A DNA stretch of 64,000 nt from Actinophytocola sp963840275 (lineage in GTDB: Bacteria; Actinomycetota; Actinomycetes; Mycobacteriales; Pseudonocardiaceae). The stretch's first letter is position 1. The number at the start of each line of letters is the position of its first letter. Positions 40,048-48,802 of the stretch are shown piece after piece. The translations under genes were made by a program, and so were the position numbers. Below the pieces are notes generated by a model. It was not told the origin of the DNA, did not search any database, and saw only the letters and a list, made by a program, of their open reading frames with translations. Where the stretch lies: positions 310,001 to 374,000 of the forward strand of contig CAWIYK010000010.1 in NCBI GenBank assembly GCA_963840275.1, written 5' to 3'.

Positions 40048-41436
40048 ATGGCACCGTCCATCCAACCGGTGGGACCGGTCGAACCCGTCCCGCCAGAGCC
40101 GTCCGGTGAGGACGGCGACGGGGACGTGCCCGACGATGGCGCCACGCGGTCCACTGTGGACTGGACGACACTGCCGGACGCGGTGCGCACCCGCGTCGCC
40201 GAGCTGGCCGCCGAGGCGCTCGGCACGCTGCCGAAGGTGGACGTGCCACAACAGCTGCGCGCGGTCGCCAGGTTCACGCCGGCGAAGCGGGCCCGGCTCG
40301 GCGGCGGCGCGATCATCGCGAGCCTGCGTGACTCGGTCGCCTTCCGCACCGCCGTCGTCGAGTGGTGCCGCGAGCACCGGCCCACCACGCTCGACCTGAC
40401 CGGCGACGACCCGGCGGCGGTCGCGGCGGCGGCCGTGCTGCTCGGCGAGGACACCGCCGGGCACTACCTGGAGCTGGTCGCCCGCCGCGCGTCCGACGCC
40501 GGTCTGCGGTCGCAGCGGGACTCCGCGGTCGTGCGTGCAGAGCGGGCCGAGACGGAGCTCGCGAAGCTGCGCGGCGAGCTGGACGCCGTGCAGGGCGCGG
40601 TCGACCGGGTCCGCGCGGAGGGCGAGGTCGAGCTGGAACGGCTGCGCAAACGCCTGCGGGAACAGGGCGTCCGGGTCCGCACGGCCCGCGACGAGGCGGA
40701 GCGGGCCGGCAGCGAGATCGAGAAGATCCGCGCGGAGGCGGCGACCGAGGTGGCGGCGCTGACCGAACAGCGCGACCGCGAGCACGAGCGCGCGGAGACC
40801 GAGCGGGCCCGCGCGGAGCGGGCCGAGGCGGACGCGGAGATCGCACGGCAGTCGGCGCGGGAGGCGCGGCAGGCCGACGAGGTCCGGCTCGCGCTGCTCG
40901 TGGACACCCTGGACGGCGCGGTGACCGGGCTGCGGCGCGAGCTCGCGCTCGGCGGGTCCGGGCCCCGGCCGGCCGACCTGGTGCGTGGCGCCTCCGAGGC
41001 GCACGGCGCGGTCAGCCGCGTCGAGGACCCGCAGGCGCTGGAGCGCCTGCTGTCGCTGCCGTCGGTGCACGTGGTCGTCGACGGCTACAACGTGACCAAG
41101 ACCGGCTACCCCGACCTGTCGCTGTCCGACCAGCGCGAACGCCTGATCCGGCAGCTCGCGGCACTCGCCGCGCGCACGTCGGCCGAGGTGACGCTGGTGT
41201 TCGACGGCGCCGGTGTCGTCGCGGTGCCGACGACCGCGCCGAGGGGCGTCCGGGTGCTGTTCAGCGACCCCGGCGTGCTCGCGGACGACGTGATCCGCGC
41301 GCTCGTGACCGCCGAACCGGAGGGGCGACCTGTGATCGTGGTCACCTCCGACCGGGCGGTCGCCGACTCGGTGCGCAGGCGGGGCGCGCATCCGGTCCCT
41401 TCCGCGGTCCTGCTCGCGCGGCTGGGCCGCAGCTGA
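40048..41436 (+). CDS. NYN (YacP-like) RNase-domain protein with long coiled coil
   Basis: 462 residues. The N-terminal 140 residues hold a conserved but unnamed domain (AELAAEALGTLPKVDVPQQL). Residues 150-290 are an Arg/Glu/Ala-rich coiled coil. The C-terminal domain is NYN/PIN-like: VVVDGYNVTKTGYPDLSLSD, VTLVFDGAGVVAVP and VIVVTSDRAVADSVRRRGAH carry the acidic metal-binding residues. It is probably an endoribonuclease, by family. It diverges from the DEDDh nuclease gene with about 75 bp between. Confidence 0.88.
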   Translation: MAPSIQPVGPVEPVPPEPSGEDGDGDVPDDGATRSTVDWTTLPDAVRTRVAELAAEALGTLPKVDVPQQLRAVARFTPAKRARLGGGAIIASLRDSVAFRTAVVEWCREHRPTTLDLTGDDPAAVAAAAVLLGEDTAGHYLELVARRASDAGLRSQRDSAVVRAERAETELAKLRGELDAVQGAVDRVRAEGEVELERLRKRLREQGVRVRTARDEAERAGSEIEKIRAEAATEVAALTEQRDREHERAETERARAERAEADAEIARQSAREARQADEVRLALLVDTLDGAVTGLRRELALGGSGPRPADLVRGASEAHGAVSRVEDPQALERLLSLPSVHVVVDGYNVTKTGYPDLSLSDQRERLIRQLAALAARTSAEVTLVFDGAGVVAVPTTAPRGVRVLFSDPGVLADDVIRALVTAEPEGRPVIVVTSDRAVADSVRRRGAHPVPSAVLLARLGRS

Positions 41437-41500
41437 GCGACCGCATCCTTCCCGGCGGCGCGGCGTTGTACGCGGTGGGACGGCCGATGGAGGTGGGCGC

Positions 41501-43204
41501 GTGCGTGGTGCGGTGGGGCTGGTGCTGTCCGCCGTGCTGCTCGCCGCGCCGCAGGTCACGGCCGCCCAGCCGGTCGAGTCCGGCCCGCCCGGCGCGTCGG
41601 TCGACCCGCGGCCGGGTGCCGCGTTCGCCGATCCCGAGGTCGCCCGGCTCCAGCGCACCGCTGGCGACGTCCAGCGGGACCTGACCGACCTCGCCGGGCA
41701 GATCCACGCCGCGGAGGCCGAGCTGACCGCGGCGACCGACCACGCGGCGACCCTCAGGGCGCAGCGGGCGGCCGCGGACGAGGTGGTCGCGGCGCAGCAG
41801 GCGGAGGTGGACGGGTACTCGGCCGCGGTGTTCTCCTCGCTCGCCCAGCCGTCCGAGCTGCGGGCGCTGCTGTCGGCCGGCGACCCGAGCGAGTTCCTCG
41901 ACGGTTCCGGGCTGCTGGAGCGCCTGCGTGCCGACCAGGACGAGCGCCTCGCCGGCGCCGTGCGCAGGCAGAACGCGGCGGCGCGGGCCGAGTCGGCGGC
42001 CGAGGCGACCGAGGACGCCGCGGGCCGGCGCAAGGCCGACCTCGACCGGCGCAACGCCGACGCGAGCAACCGGGCCGCCGCCGTGTCCTCCGAGCTGCGC
42101 GGGATCGTCGCGGACACCAACGCGGCCGTCGTCGAGCAGCAGCAGGCCCAGCAGCGGCGCAACACGACGACCGCGGGGAACTGGCAGACCTACCTCGACC
42201 GGCTGGCGGCGGCCGGGATCACCCCGCCGCCGGCCCGTGACCTGCGGGATCCGGTTCGGCTGCCGGCCGGGCTCACCGCGTTGGCGCTGGGCGGGGCGGC
42301 ACAGCGGCTCCTGCCCTCCGGCGAGCGGCTCCTGGTGCTGCCGGCCGAGACGGTCGCGGCGGTCACGGCCGCCGTCGGCGCCCTCGGCAAGCCGTACGTG
42401 CCAGGTCAGGACGGTGTCGGGCCGACGGCGTACTCGTGCGACGGGCTGGTGCGCGCGGTCTTCGGCGCCGACACGCCGGCGGGGGTGGCGGAGCAGTTCG
42501 CGGTGCTCGCGCCGGTGTCGCGGGCTGACGCGCAGCCCGGTGACCTGGCGTTCCTCGGGCCGGAGCGGTACGGCGTCCAGGGGGTCGGCATCGTCCTGGA
42601 CGGCAGGACCATGCTGACGGCCGACGCCCGGCTGGCGGGGGTCGTGGTGACCGATCTGCCGGCCGACGTGCTGGGTTTCGCCAGGCCGGCGCTGCCGCAC
42701 GTGCCGGCGCGCGCGGTGCCGAAGGCGACCGACGGCGGTCTGGCGTGGCGGTGCGGCGGCGTCTCGGTGCCGCCGAGGGCGGCCGGTGAGGCGGCCGGCG
42801 CGTGGGGCGGGTACCCGAACGGTTTCATCCCACCGACCGCGCTGTGCCCGCTCGGTGTCGGCGCGCACCTGCTCCGGTGCGACGCCGCGGCCGCCTTCGC
42901 GGCGCTGGACCAGGCGTACGCGGCGGCGTTCGGGCAGCGGATGTGCGTGACCGACTCGTACCGGACGTTCGTCTCGCAGGTCCGGCTGTACGGACAGAAG
43001 CCGGCGCTCGCGGCCGTGCCCGGCACGAGCAACCACGGGTGGGGCCTCGCGGTGGACCTGTGCGGCGGCGCGCAGTCGTTCGGGTCGCCGCAGTACGCGT
43101 GGCTGGCGGCCAACGCCCCGGTGTTCGGCTGGTCGAACCCGCCGTGGGCGCGGCCCGGCGCGGGCCGCGAGGAGCCGTGGCACTGGGAGTTCACCCGATC
43201 CTGA
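41501..43204 (+). CDS. Secreted wall hydrolase: degenerate NlpC/P60 domain plus VanY-type D,D-carboxypeptidase
   Basis: 567 residues from GTG 41501. Signal peptide 1-22; coiled coil about 45-225; an NlpC/P60-like segment about 285-390 with a Cys (AYSCDGLVRAVFG) but no His where the family has HVGI (here QGVGIVLDG); then an M15B VanY-type domain with the zinc and catalytic residues in VTDSYRTF, GTSNHGWGLAVDLCG and EPWHWEFTRS. It should trim D-Ala from peptidoglycan stems. The first domain is probably non-catalytic. Position corresponds to the RipC-like region. Confidence 0.83.
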   Translation: MRGAVGLVLSAVLLAAPQVTAAQPVESGPPGASVDPRPGAAFADPEVARLQRTAGDVQRDLTDLAGQIHAAEAELTAATDHAATLRAQRAAADEVVAAQQAEVDGYSAAVFSSLAQPSELRALLSAGDPSEFLDGSGLLERLRADQDERLAGAVRRQNAAARAESAAEATEDAAGRRKADLDRRNADASNRAAAVSSELRGIVADTNAAVVEQQQAQQRRNTTTAGNWQTYLDRLAAAGITPPPARDLRDPVRLPAGLTALALGGAAQRLLPSGERLLVLPAETVAAVTAAVGALGKPYVPGQDGVGPTAYSCDGLVRAVFGADTPAGVAEQFAVLAPVSRADAQPGDLAFLGPERYGVQGVGIVLDGRTMLTADARLAGVVVTDLPADVLGFARPALPHVPARAVPKATDGGLAWRCGGVSVPPRAAGEAAGAWGGYPNGFIPPTALCPLGVGAHLLRCDAAAAFAALDQAYAAAFGQRMCVTDSYRTFVSQVRLYGQKPALAAVPGTSNHGWGLAVDLCGGAQSFGSPQYAWLAANAPVFGWSNPPWARPGAGREEPWHWEFTRS

Positions 43205-43566
43205 GATCGTCGCCGGAAGGCGACGGGCGGTCGGTGAGCTGCGGTTCGGGCGGTCGGCGCCGCCTGTGACCCGCTGTGTCCGCACGTGTCCCCGTTGTTG
43301 GCCGGCGCGGTCGCTCGGACGCGTTCTGAGGCGCTTTGTGACCTTTCGCGGCAGGGGCCGCGCGAGTCGGCGAAGCGCGTCTTTCCCGCACTGGATTCCG
43401 GCGTATTTCCGAAGGGCGTCATGGTGGCGGCCAGGGCGGGGAAACACCGCTTCCCTGCGGCGCAAAAGCAGGCAGAACATAGCTCTGACCTGGGCAAACG
43501 TCGAAATTGTCGGTGCTGTCGCATAACCTCCGCAATGCGAGGCCGAAACGACGTAGGGAGCCCGGG
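43205..43566. other. Intergenic region, 362 bp
   Basis: Begins with a small hairpin CGTCGCC-GGAA-GGCGACG (43208-43225) just after the hydrolase stop, probably a terminator. The rest holds no ORF with coding character and no clear repeat; it must carry the promoter of the small Cys protein. Confidence 0.5.
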
Positions 43567-43752
43567 ATGATCATCGATTGCGACAGCTGCGTGGTGCGGG
43601 GACTGGCCTGCGGAGACTGTGTCGTCAGCGTGCTGCTGGGGGCGCCGCCGAGCGTGGAGCTGGACGTGTCCGAGCAACGCGCCATCGACGCACTGGGGCG
43701 CGCCGGGATCGTGCCCCGGCTGCGCCTCGAGCCGATAGACAAGACAGCGTGA
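43567..43752 (+). CDS. Small protein with two CxxC pairs
   Basis: 61 residues from ATG 43567. The N-terminal part carries CDSC and CGDC (residues 5-8 and 15-18), a spacing suited to binding one zinc or to redox chemistry, followed by VVSVLLGAPPSVELD and a C-terminal helix (EQRAIDALGRAGIVPRLRL). I have seen closely similar small proteins beside NlpC/P60 genes in Streptomyces and relatives, so it seems conserved, but no function is known to me. It lies between two cell-wall hydrolase genes. Confidence 0.75.
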   Translation: MIIDCDSCVVRGLACGDCVVSVLLGAPPSVELDVSEQRAIDALGRAGIVPRLRLEPIDKTA

Positions 43753-44152
43753 CACGTGCGGCCGATAACGCCGGTCGCCGAGTGGTCGACCTGCGTCGCC
43801 GAGCGGCGAGCGCGCCATGACACAAGCCGGTGAACTGAGGTGTTGTCGCGGTCACAGATCGGAGTTACCACTGCTCCATTGGTGCGTGAGGCGGTCTGAA
43901 CCATTTTTTTCGGCTGGTCAGGTAGACGCATCGGCTCACGTTTCGTAACCTGTCCGAGATCTCGCGGCCGACAGTGGCCCACCCCGAGGCGACTACGCGG
44001 GATCGCCGCCGAAGTCAGCCTTGTCGGGGGGCTGGACCGGATTCCCCCACGGTGGGTGGAGCACTGACGAAGGACCGTCGCTGTTGCGGTAGTCCATTGT
44101 CGAAAGGGCGCCATCCGATCGGCGGTTCGGACGTAAGGGAGACACGCGCGAC
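43753..44152 (+). other. 400 bp leader region upstream of the NlpC/P60 gene
   Basis: No coding frame of credible quality. It contains a T7 run (43905-43911) and several stems, for example CAGCC/GGCTG around TTGTCGGGG near 44022-44040. In many actinobacteria genes for secreted wall hydrolases carry a c-di-AMP (ydaO-type) riboswitch; the conserved GGGGUGAAUC and CAGCUAACC blocks of that class are not found here. A long regulated leader remains possible. Confidence 0.3.
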
Positions 44153-45226
44153 GTGGCGTCGCTACGAACGAAGCGCGGACTCCGTGCCGGGTTGAGTGTC
44201 ACCGCCGCAGCGGCTCTGTTGACCCTCATCCCCGGGCCGGCGTTCGCTCTTCCCCCCGCCCATCAGCAGCCTCCGCCGCCAACCAACGCGTCGGACGCCC
44301 TCGCTCAGTACCAGCAGCTCTCGGCGCAGGCCGAGCAGGTGAACGAGGATCTGCTGGCCGCAAAGACCGACCTCGACAAGAAGAACGCCGCGTTGGCCCA
44401 GGCCACCACGGACCTGAACGCGGCCCAGGCCGCGCAGGCCCAGGCCGCCGCCGACCAGGAAGCCTTCCGGGGACAGGTCGACAACCTCACCAACGCCTCC
44501 TTCCAGGGCGCGCGGTTCAACAAGCTGTCCGCGCTGCTCACCGGGTCCTCGGCGGAGGACTTCCTGGAGCGCGCCTCGGCGCTCGGCGTGATCGCCTCCG
44601 ACAACGAGGAGGCCCTCTCCAAGCTCACCGGTGCGGTGAACCTGGCGGAGGACGCCAAGGACAAGGCGGCGGACGCCCAGAAGCGCGCGCAGGACGCGAC
44701 CACGGCGGCTCAGCAGCTCACGGACAAGGTTTCCAAGACCAAGACCGACCTGGATGCCCAGATCGACCAGGTCAAGGACGCCTACGACGAACTGTCCGGC
44801 GCCGACCAGGCCACGCTCGGAGCCGGTGACGACTACGGCGTCTACCTCGGCCCCGCCGGCGCGGGTGGTCAGGCGGCTCAGGCCGCCATGTCCCAGCGCG
44901 GCAAGGACTATGTCTGGGGTGCGGCTGGTCCGAACTCCTACGACTGCTCCGGCCTCACCATGTGGGCGTACAAGCAGGTCGGGATCAGCCTGCCGCACTC
45001 CAGCCGTGGCCAGTACGGTTACGGCAAGCCCGTGGCCAGCGGGCAGTGGCAGGCGGGTGACCTGCTGTTCTACGGCAGCAGCCCGGGTTCCATCCACCAC
45101 GTCGCCATGTACATCGGTGACGGCACGCTCGTGCACGCCTCCACCTCCGGCCAGCCCGTCAAGACGGGTGAGGCTCCGCGTGGCGGCGGAAGCGACTACC
45201 TAGGCGCCAAGCGCATCGCCGGCTGA
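44153..45226 (+). CDS. Secreted NlpC/P60 peptidoglycan endopeptidase (RipC-like)
   Basis: 357 residues from GTG 44153. Signal peptide 1-32 (AGLSVTAAAALLTLIPGPAFA), a Pro-rich stretch, then coiled coil about 45-215 (Ala/Lys/Asp heptads), and the NlpC/P60 catalytic domain in the last 120 residues with Cys in NSYDCSGLTMWAYKQ, His in SIHHVAMYIGDG and the third polar site HASTSGQP. It cleaves D-Glu-DAP bonds. Corresponds to Rv2190c. Followed by a strong terminator. Confidence 0.93.
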   Translation: MASLRTKRGLRAGLSVTAAAALLTLIPGPAFALPPAHQQPPPPTNASDALAQYQQLSAQAEQVNEDLLAAKTDLDKKNAALAQATTDLNAAQAAQAQAAADQEAFRGQVDNLTNASFQGARFNKLSALLTGSSAEDFLERASALGVIASDNEEALSKLTGAVNLAEDAKDKAADAQKRAQDATTAAQQLTDKVSKTKTDLDAQIDQVKDAYDELSGADQATLGAGDDYGVYLGPAGAGGQAAQAAMSQRGKDYVWGAAGPNSYDCSGLTMWAYKQVGISLPHSSRGQYGYGKPVASGQWQAGDLLFYGSSPGSIHHVAMYIGDGTLVHASTSGQPVKTGEAPRGGGSDYLGAKRIAG

Positions 45227-45242
45227 CGCCAAAGATCGAATT

Positions 45243-45277
45243 CCTCGGGACCGGCGCGTTTCGCGCCGGTCCCGAGG
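45243..45277 (+). terminator. Intrinsic terminator after the NlpC/P60 gene
   Basis: CCTCGGGACCGGCGCG (45243-45258), loop TTT, and the perfect complement at 45262-45277: a 16-bp stem, 17 bp after the stop, followed by a weak T-rich stretch. Confidence 0.92.
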
Positions 45278-45312
45278 CGTCTTTCCGCCCGGTTCCGCAT
45301 AACATCGTCACC

Positions 45313-46668
45313 GTGCAGCGGAGGGCGGAGTTCCGGACCTGGCTCGGCGCGGCGGTCGTCATCGCCGTGCTGGGCGGTCTCGCGCTGGTCTCGCTGCCCG
45401 CAGCGGAGCCGGTACGTGGTCCGGCGGCCGGCCCCGGTCAGCCGCTGGGCGCGGTCAGCCCCGCGCCGCCGGTGGATCGCGCGGACGCCACCCGCACCGA
45501 CGCCGTCAACGATCTGCTCCGCCGCCGGGCGCTCGCCATGGCGAACCGCGACGAGGCGGCCTTCCTCGCCACCCTCGACCCGCGGGCCGACGAGACCTTC
45601 GTCGGCAACCAGCGCCGCCTGTTCGAGAACCTGGCCGGCGTGCCCTTCGACGAGTGGAGCTACCGGCTCCGCGCGGAGGACGCGCTGGACGTCACCGACC
45701 TGCCGGACCGGGCGACCGCCGCGCCGTCCGACGAGCTGTGGGCCCCCGCGGTCGACCTGCGGTACGCGCTGCGCGGCGGTGACCTCATCGCCACCGACCG
45801 GCCGATGGGCTACCTGTTCGCCCGCCACGGCGACGCCTGGTACCTGCGCTCGGACAACGCGCTCGACACCCTCGGCCGGCGCACGTGGCGCGGCCCGTGG
45901 GACTTCGCGCCGTCGGTGGTGACCACGACCGAGCACGGCATCGTCCTGAGCCATCCCGGCAGCCAGCCGATGGTGGACCGGCTGGTCCGCGAGCTGGACT
46001 CGTCGGTGCAGGCGGTCAGCGAGCTGTGGCCGACGAAGTGGTCCCAGCGGGTCGCGCTGATGCTGCCGGACTCGCCGGGCGAGATGCGCGCGCTCGTCGG
46101 CCCGGACTTCCCGGTCGAGTCGGTCGTCGCGGTCGCGGTGGCCGACCGGGTCGACAACGCGACCCGCACGGTCGCCGGCCAGCGGGTGGTGCTCAGTCCG
46201 TCCGGGGTGCGCGCGCTGTCGATCGCGTCGCTGCGGGTCGTGCTGCGCCACGAGATCACCCACCTCGCAGCGCGGGCGGACACCGTGGACGGTTCGCCGA
46301 CGTGGCTGCTCGAGGGCTTCGCGGACTACGTCGGCTACCGCGACAGTGGTGTCACCCTCGCCGAGGGCGCCCCGGACCTGGCCAAACGGGTCCGGCAGGG
46401 CGACGGCCCGGCGGCCCTGCCGGAGGACCGCGCGTTCCGCTCGCGGGGCCCCGACCTGGATCTGGCCTACCAGCAGAGCTGGTCGCTGGCCCGCTACGTC
46501 GCGGATCGTTGGGGCGAGAAGACGCTGATCGAGATGTACCGCGTGCTCGCGGCGGCCGGCCCGGTGTCGGCCAGCGAGACCGACGACATGCTGCGCGAGG
46601 TGCTGGGCAGCGACCGCGCGACGCTCGTCGAGGGCTGGCAGTCCTACCTGCGAGAGGCGCTCAAGTAG
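45313..46668 (+). CDS. Membrane-anchored gluzincin-like metallopeptidase
   Basis: 451 residues from GTG 45313. An N-terminal membrane anchor (WLGAAVVIAVLGGLALVSL), a 150-residue NTF2-like or linker region, and a peptidase domain with HEITHLAAR (HExxH) and a downstream glutamate in WLLEGFADYVGYR, the gluzincin pattern; then a tetratricopeptide-like end. Corresponds by position to Rv2189c. The substrate is unknown. It lies just upstream of pimB with 9 bp to the likely start. Confidence 0.82.
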   Translation: MQRRAEFRTWLGAAVVIAVLGGLALVSLPAAEPVRGPAAGPGQPLGAVSPAPPVDRADATRTDAVNDLLRRRALAMANRDEAAFLATLDPRADETFVGNQRRLFENLAGVPFDEWSYRLRAEDALDVTDLPDRATAAPSDELWAPAVDLRYALRGGDLIATDRPMGYLFARHGDAWYLRSDNALDTLGRRTWRGPWDFAPSVVTTTEHGIVLSHPGSQPMVDRLVRELDSSVQAVSELWPTKWSQRVALMLPDSPGEMRALVGPDFPVESVVAVAVADRVDNATRTVAGQRVVLSPSGVRALSIASLRVVLRHEITHLAARADTVDGSPTWLLEGFADYVGYRDSGVTLAEGAPDLAKRVRQGDGPAALPEDRAFRSRGPDLDLAYQQSWSLARYVADRWGEKTLIEMYRVLAAAGPVSASETDDMLREVLGSDRATLVEGWQSYLREALK

Positions 46669-46677
46669 GGTTTGCCG

Positions 46678-47811
46678 GTGCCTCGGACCCTGGTCGTGAC
46701 CAACGACTTCCCGCCGCGACCCGGTGGGATCCAGTCCTACCTGCACGCGCTGGCGACCCGGCTGCCCGACGACGACCTCGTCGTCTACGCGCCGGCATGG
46801 GAGGGCGACCGCCAGTTCGACGCCGCGCAGCCCTTCCCGGTCGTGCGGCACCCGAGTGGACTCATGTTGCCGACCCCGTCCGTCGCGCGACGGGTGAAGG
46901 AGATCCTGCGCGCCGAGGGCTGCGAGACCGTGTGGTTCGGCGCGGCCGCCCCGCTCGCGCTGCTGGCGCCGACGATGCGGGCCGCGGGCGCGCGGCGGGT
47001 GATCGCGAGCACGCACGGGCACGAGGTGGGCTGGTCGATGCTGCCGGCCGCGCGGCAGGCGCTGCGCACGATCGGCACGACCAGCGACGTGGTGACGTTC
47101 GTCAGCAAGTACACGCGGTCGAGGTTCGCGTCCGCCTTCGGCCCGATGGCGGCGCTGGAGCACCTGCCGTCCGGGGTAGACACCGAGCAGTTCCAGCCGA
47201 ACTTCGCGGCCCGCAAGGAGATCCGCACCCGCTACGGCCTCGGCGACCGCCCGACGGTGGTGTGCGTGTCGCGGCTGTGGCCGCGCAAGGGGCAGGACAT
47301 GCTCATCCGGGCGCTGCCCGAGATCCGGCGCCGGGTCCCGGAGGCGGCGCTGCTGCTGGTCGGCGGCGGCCCGTACGAGGACCGGCTGCGGTCGCTCGCC
47401 GCGCGGCTCGACGTGTCGTCGGACGTGATCCTCACCGGCCGGGTGCCGTGGGAGGAGCTGCCGGCGCACTACGTCGCCGGTGACGTGTTCGCGATGCCGT
47501 GCCGCACGCACGGTCGCGGTCTCGACGTCGAGGGACTGGGCATCGTGTACCTGGAGGCGTCCGCGTCCGGACTGCCCGTGGTGGCCGGCGACTCCGGCGG
47601 CGCCCCCGAGACCGTGCTCGACGGTGTCACCGGCTCCGTCGTGGACGGCCGCGACCTCGCGACGATCACGAAGTCGGTCGCCGACCTGCTCGCCGACCCG
47701 ACGTGGGCCTCGGAGATGGGCGAAGCCGGACGGCGCTGGGTCTCCCGCCACTGGCGCTGGTCGGACATGGCACACCGACTGTCCCGACTGCTGGACGGCA
47801 GCGCTTTCTAG
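46678..47811 (+). CDS. pimB: Phosphatidyl-myo-inositol mannosyltransferase (GT4)
   Basis: 377 residues from GTG 46678 (TTG 46672 possible). GT-B, family GT4: TNDFPPRPGGIQSYLHALA at the acceptor side, VCVSRLWPRKGQDMLIRAL, LLLVGGGPYEDRLRSLAARL and the donor-site motif DVEGLGIVYLEASASGLPVV (E-x7-E type). It adds the second mannose to phosphatidylinositol mannoside, by orthology to Rv2188c (PimB'). Its stop is 5 bp before inverted-repeat element copy 3. Confidence 0.92.
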   Translation: MPRTLVVTNDFPPRPGGIQSYLHALATRLPDDDLVVYAPAWEGDRQFDAAQPFPVVRHPSGLMLPTPSVARRVKEILRAEGCETVWFGAAAPLALLAPTMRAAGARRVIASTHGHEVGWSMLPAARQALRTIGTTSDVVTFVSKYTRSRFASAFGPMAALEHLPSGVDTEQFQPNFAARKEIRTRYGLGDRPTVVCVSRLWPRKGQDMLIRALPEIRRRVPEAALLLVGGGPYEDRLRSLAARLDVSSDVILTGRVPWEELPAHYVAGDVFAMPCRTHGRGLDVEGLGIVYLEASASGLPVVAGDSGGAPETVLDGVTGSVVDGRDLATITKSVADLLADPTWASEMGEAGRRWVSRHWRWSDMAHRLSRLLDGSAF

Positions 47812-47816
47812 CCGGC

Positions 47817-47979
47817 TTGGCCTCCGGCCCCCGATTCCAGCCTACGGGTGGGCACCGACAGGTCCGGTCGCCGCGGCGGTGGTTGTCCACAGGGGACGTG
47901 GTTGTCCACAGGGTGGGGTCGTTGCGACGGCTTCTGTCGGTGGTCGCGGGTAGCGTGGTTCGAGGGGGCCGGAGGCCAA
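47817..47979 (+). repeat. Inverted-repeat element copy 3 (163 bp)
   Basis: Left end TTGGCCTCCGGCCCCCGATT...CCAGCCTACGG to ACCGACA (47854-47860); right end TGTCGGT (47935-47941) to GGGTAGCGTGGTTCGAGGGG...CCGGAGGCCAA. Same orientation as copy 1. It starts 5 bp after the pimB stop and lies between pimB and the convergent YbaB-like cassette, 110 bp from the latter. No clear target-site duplication flanks it. Confidence 0.9.
47883..47910 (+). promoter_or_regulatory. DnaA-box-like pair in element copy 3
   Basis: Two exact TTGTCCACA 9-mers at 47883-47891 and 47902-47910 on the plus strand, 19 bp apart, each followed by GGG. Confidence 0.6.
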
Positions 47980-48089
47980 CCGCCCCGGGACGGCCCAGGT
48001 TTCGGCCGTCGAGACGTGTCCTCGACAGCCGGCCGACCGGTGCCGGGCCGGGGTGCCGGTAGCGCCAGCCCGCTCGACGGTCAAACCGA

Positions 48090-48509
48090 TCAGTGCGGGA
48101 CGGCCCACGTCTCGACGGTCGAGAAGTCGTCCTCGACAACGGGCCGGCGCGGCGGAGCAGCGGCCGCCGGCTCGGGAGCAGGGGCCGGCAACACGAGCTC
48201 CCGCAGCTCAGCGGTCAGCTCCGCACCGACCTCCGGAGCCAACACCTCGATCCCGAGGTTGAGCGCCGCGGCAGACGCCTCCTGAGTGAGCCGGAAGATC
48301 GACGCGGCGAGGGCGGTCGGGCCGGCGGCCAGTGCGTGTGGCGACAGGTCCAGCCCGACGAGGCGACCTTCGAGATTCACCCGCACAGAGACGCCGTCAC
48401 CGTCCGCGGTGGCCGTGATCGCGCCGAGTCGGTCGAAGACGGCGTCGTCGGCCGCGGCCGCGCCCAGCTCGATCAGCTCGTCGACGGTGCACGCGTCGAA
48501 GTCGGTCAT
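48090..48509 (-). CDS. YbaB/EbfC-like protein, distal in CHAP cassette
   Basis: 139 residues. The central part has the YbaB-like pattern VSVRVNLEGRLVGLDLSPHAL followed by a helix; the last 35 residues are Ala/Pro-rich and end ETWAVPH. YbaB proteins bind DNA in other bacteria, but in actinobacteria related small proteins often accompany WXG-type or ESX-secreted proteins; a partner or chaperone role is inferred. It starts on a 4-bp overlap with the second YbaB-like gene. Confidence 0.65.
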   Translation of the reverse strand: MTDFDACTVDELIELGAAAADDAVFDRLGAITATADGDGVSVRVNLEGRLVGLDLSPHALAAGPTALAASIFRLTQEASAAALNLGIEVLAPEVGAELTAELRELVLPAPAPEPAAAAPPRRPVVEDDFSTVETWAVPH

Positions 48510-48802
48510 GATGCCCGCCAGGTGTCGGGCACGGTGGACTCCACCCGCTCGGTCAGCGTCTCCGACTGGTCGAGCCCGAGCACCGTCAGGTCCAACCCGA
48601 CGAGCGCCTCCCGCAGCGCGTGCTTCGTCCGCTGGTTGGCCTGGGCGGTGGCCTCGGCGACCGCCTCGAGGACCGACGCCGCCAGCACCGACGCACCGAG
48701 GTCGAGCGCGGCGGGCGACAGCGTCAGCTCGGCCAGCGCCCCGCCGGGATGCACCGACACGGCCACGCCGCGGTGGGCCGCGCGGCCCTTGATCTCCGTC
48801 AC
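48506..48802 (-). CDS. YbaB/EbfC-like protein, middle of CHAP cassette
   Basis: 98 residues from GTG 48802, which overlaps the CHAP stop by 4 bp. Pattern VAVSVHPGGALAELTLSPAA then DLGASVLAASVLEAVAEATAQ, as in YbaB-like proteins paired in tandem; it is a divergent paralogue of the next gene. Joined by overlaps on both sides, so all three genes should be made in fixed proportion. Confidence 0.65.
   Translation of the reverse strand: MTEIKGRAAHRGVAVSVHPGGALAELTLSPAALDLGASVLAASVLEAVAEATAQANQRTKHALREALVGLDLTVLGLDQSETLTERVESTVPDTWRAS

Noticed and set aside
43753..44152. c-di-AMP (ydaO-type) riboswitch upstream of the NlpC/P60 gene
   Set aside because: Expected by context, but the conserved GGGGUGAAUC and CAGCUAACC blocks are not present.
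47817..47979. Inverted-repeat element as a classic insertion sequence or MITE with target duplication
   Set aside because: No transposase and no consistent direct repeats flank the four copies; mobility is not supported, though not excluded.
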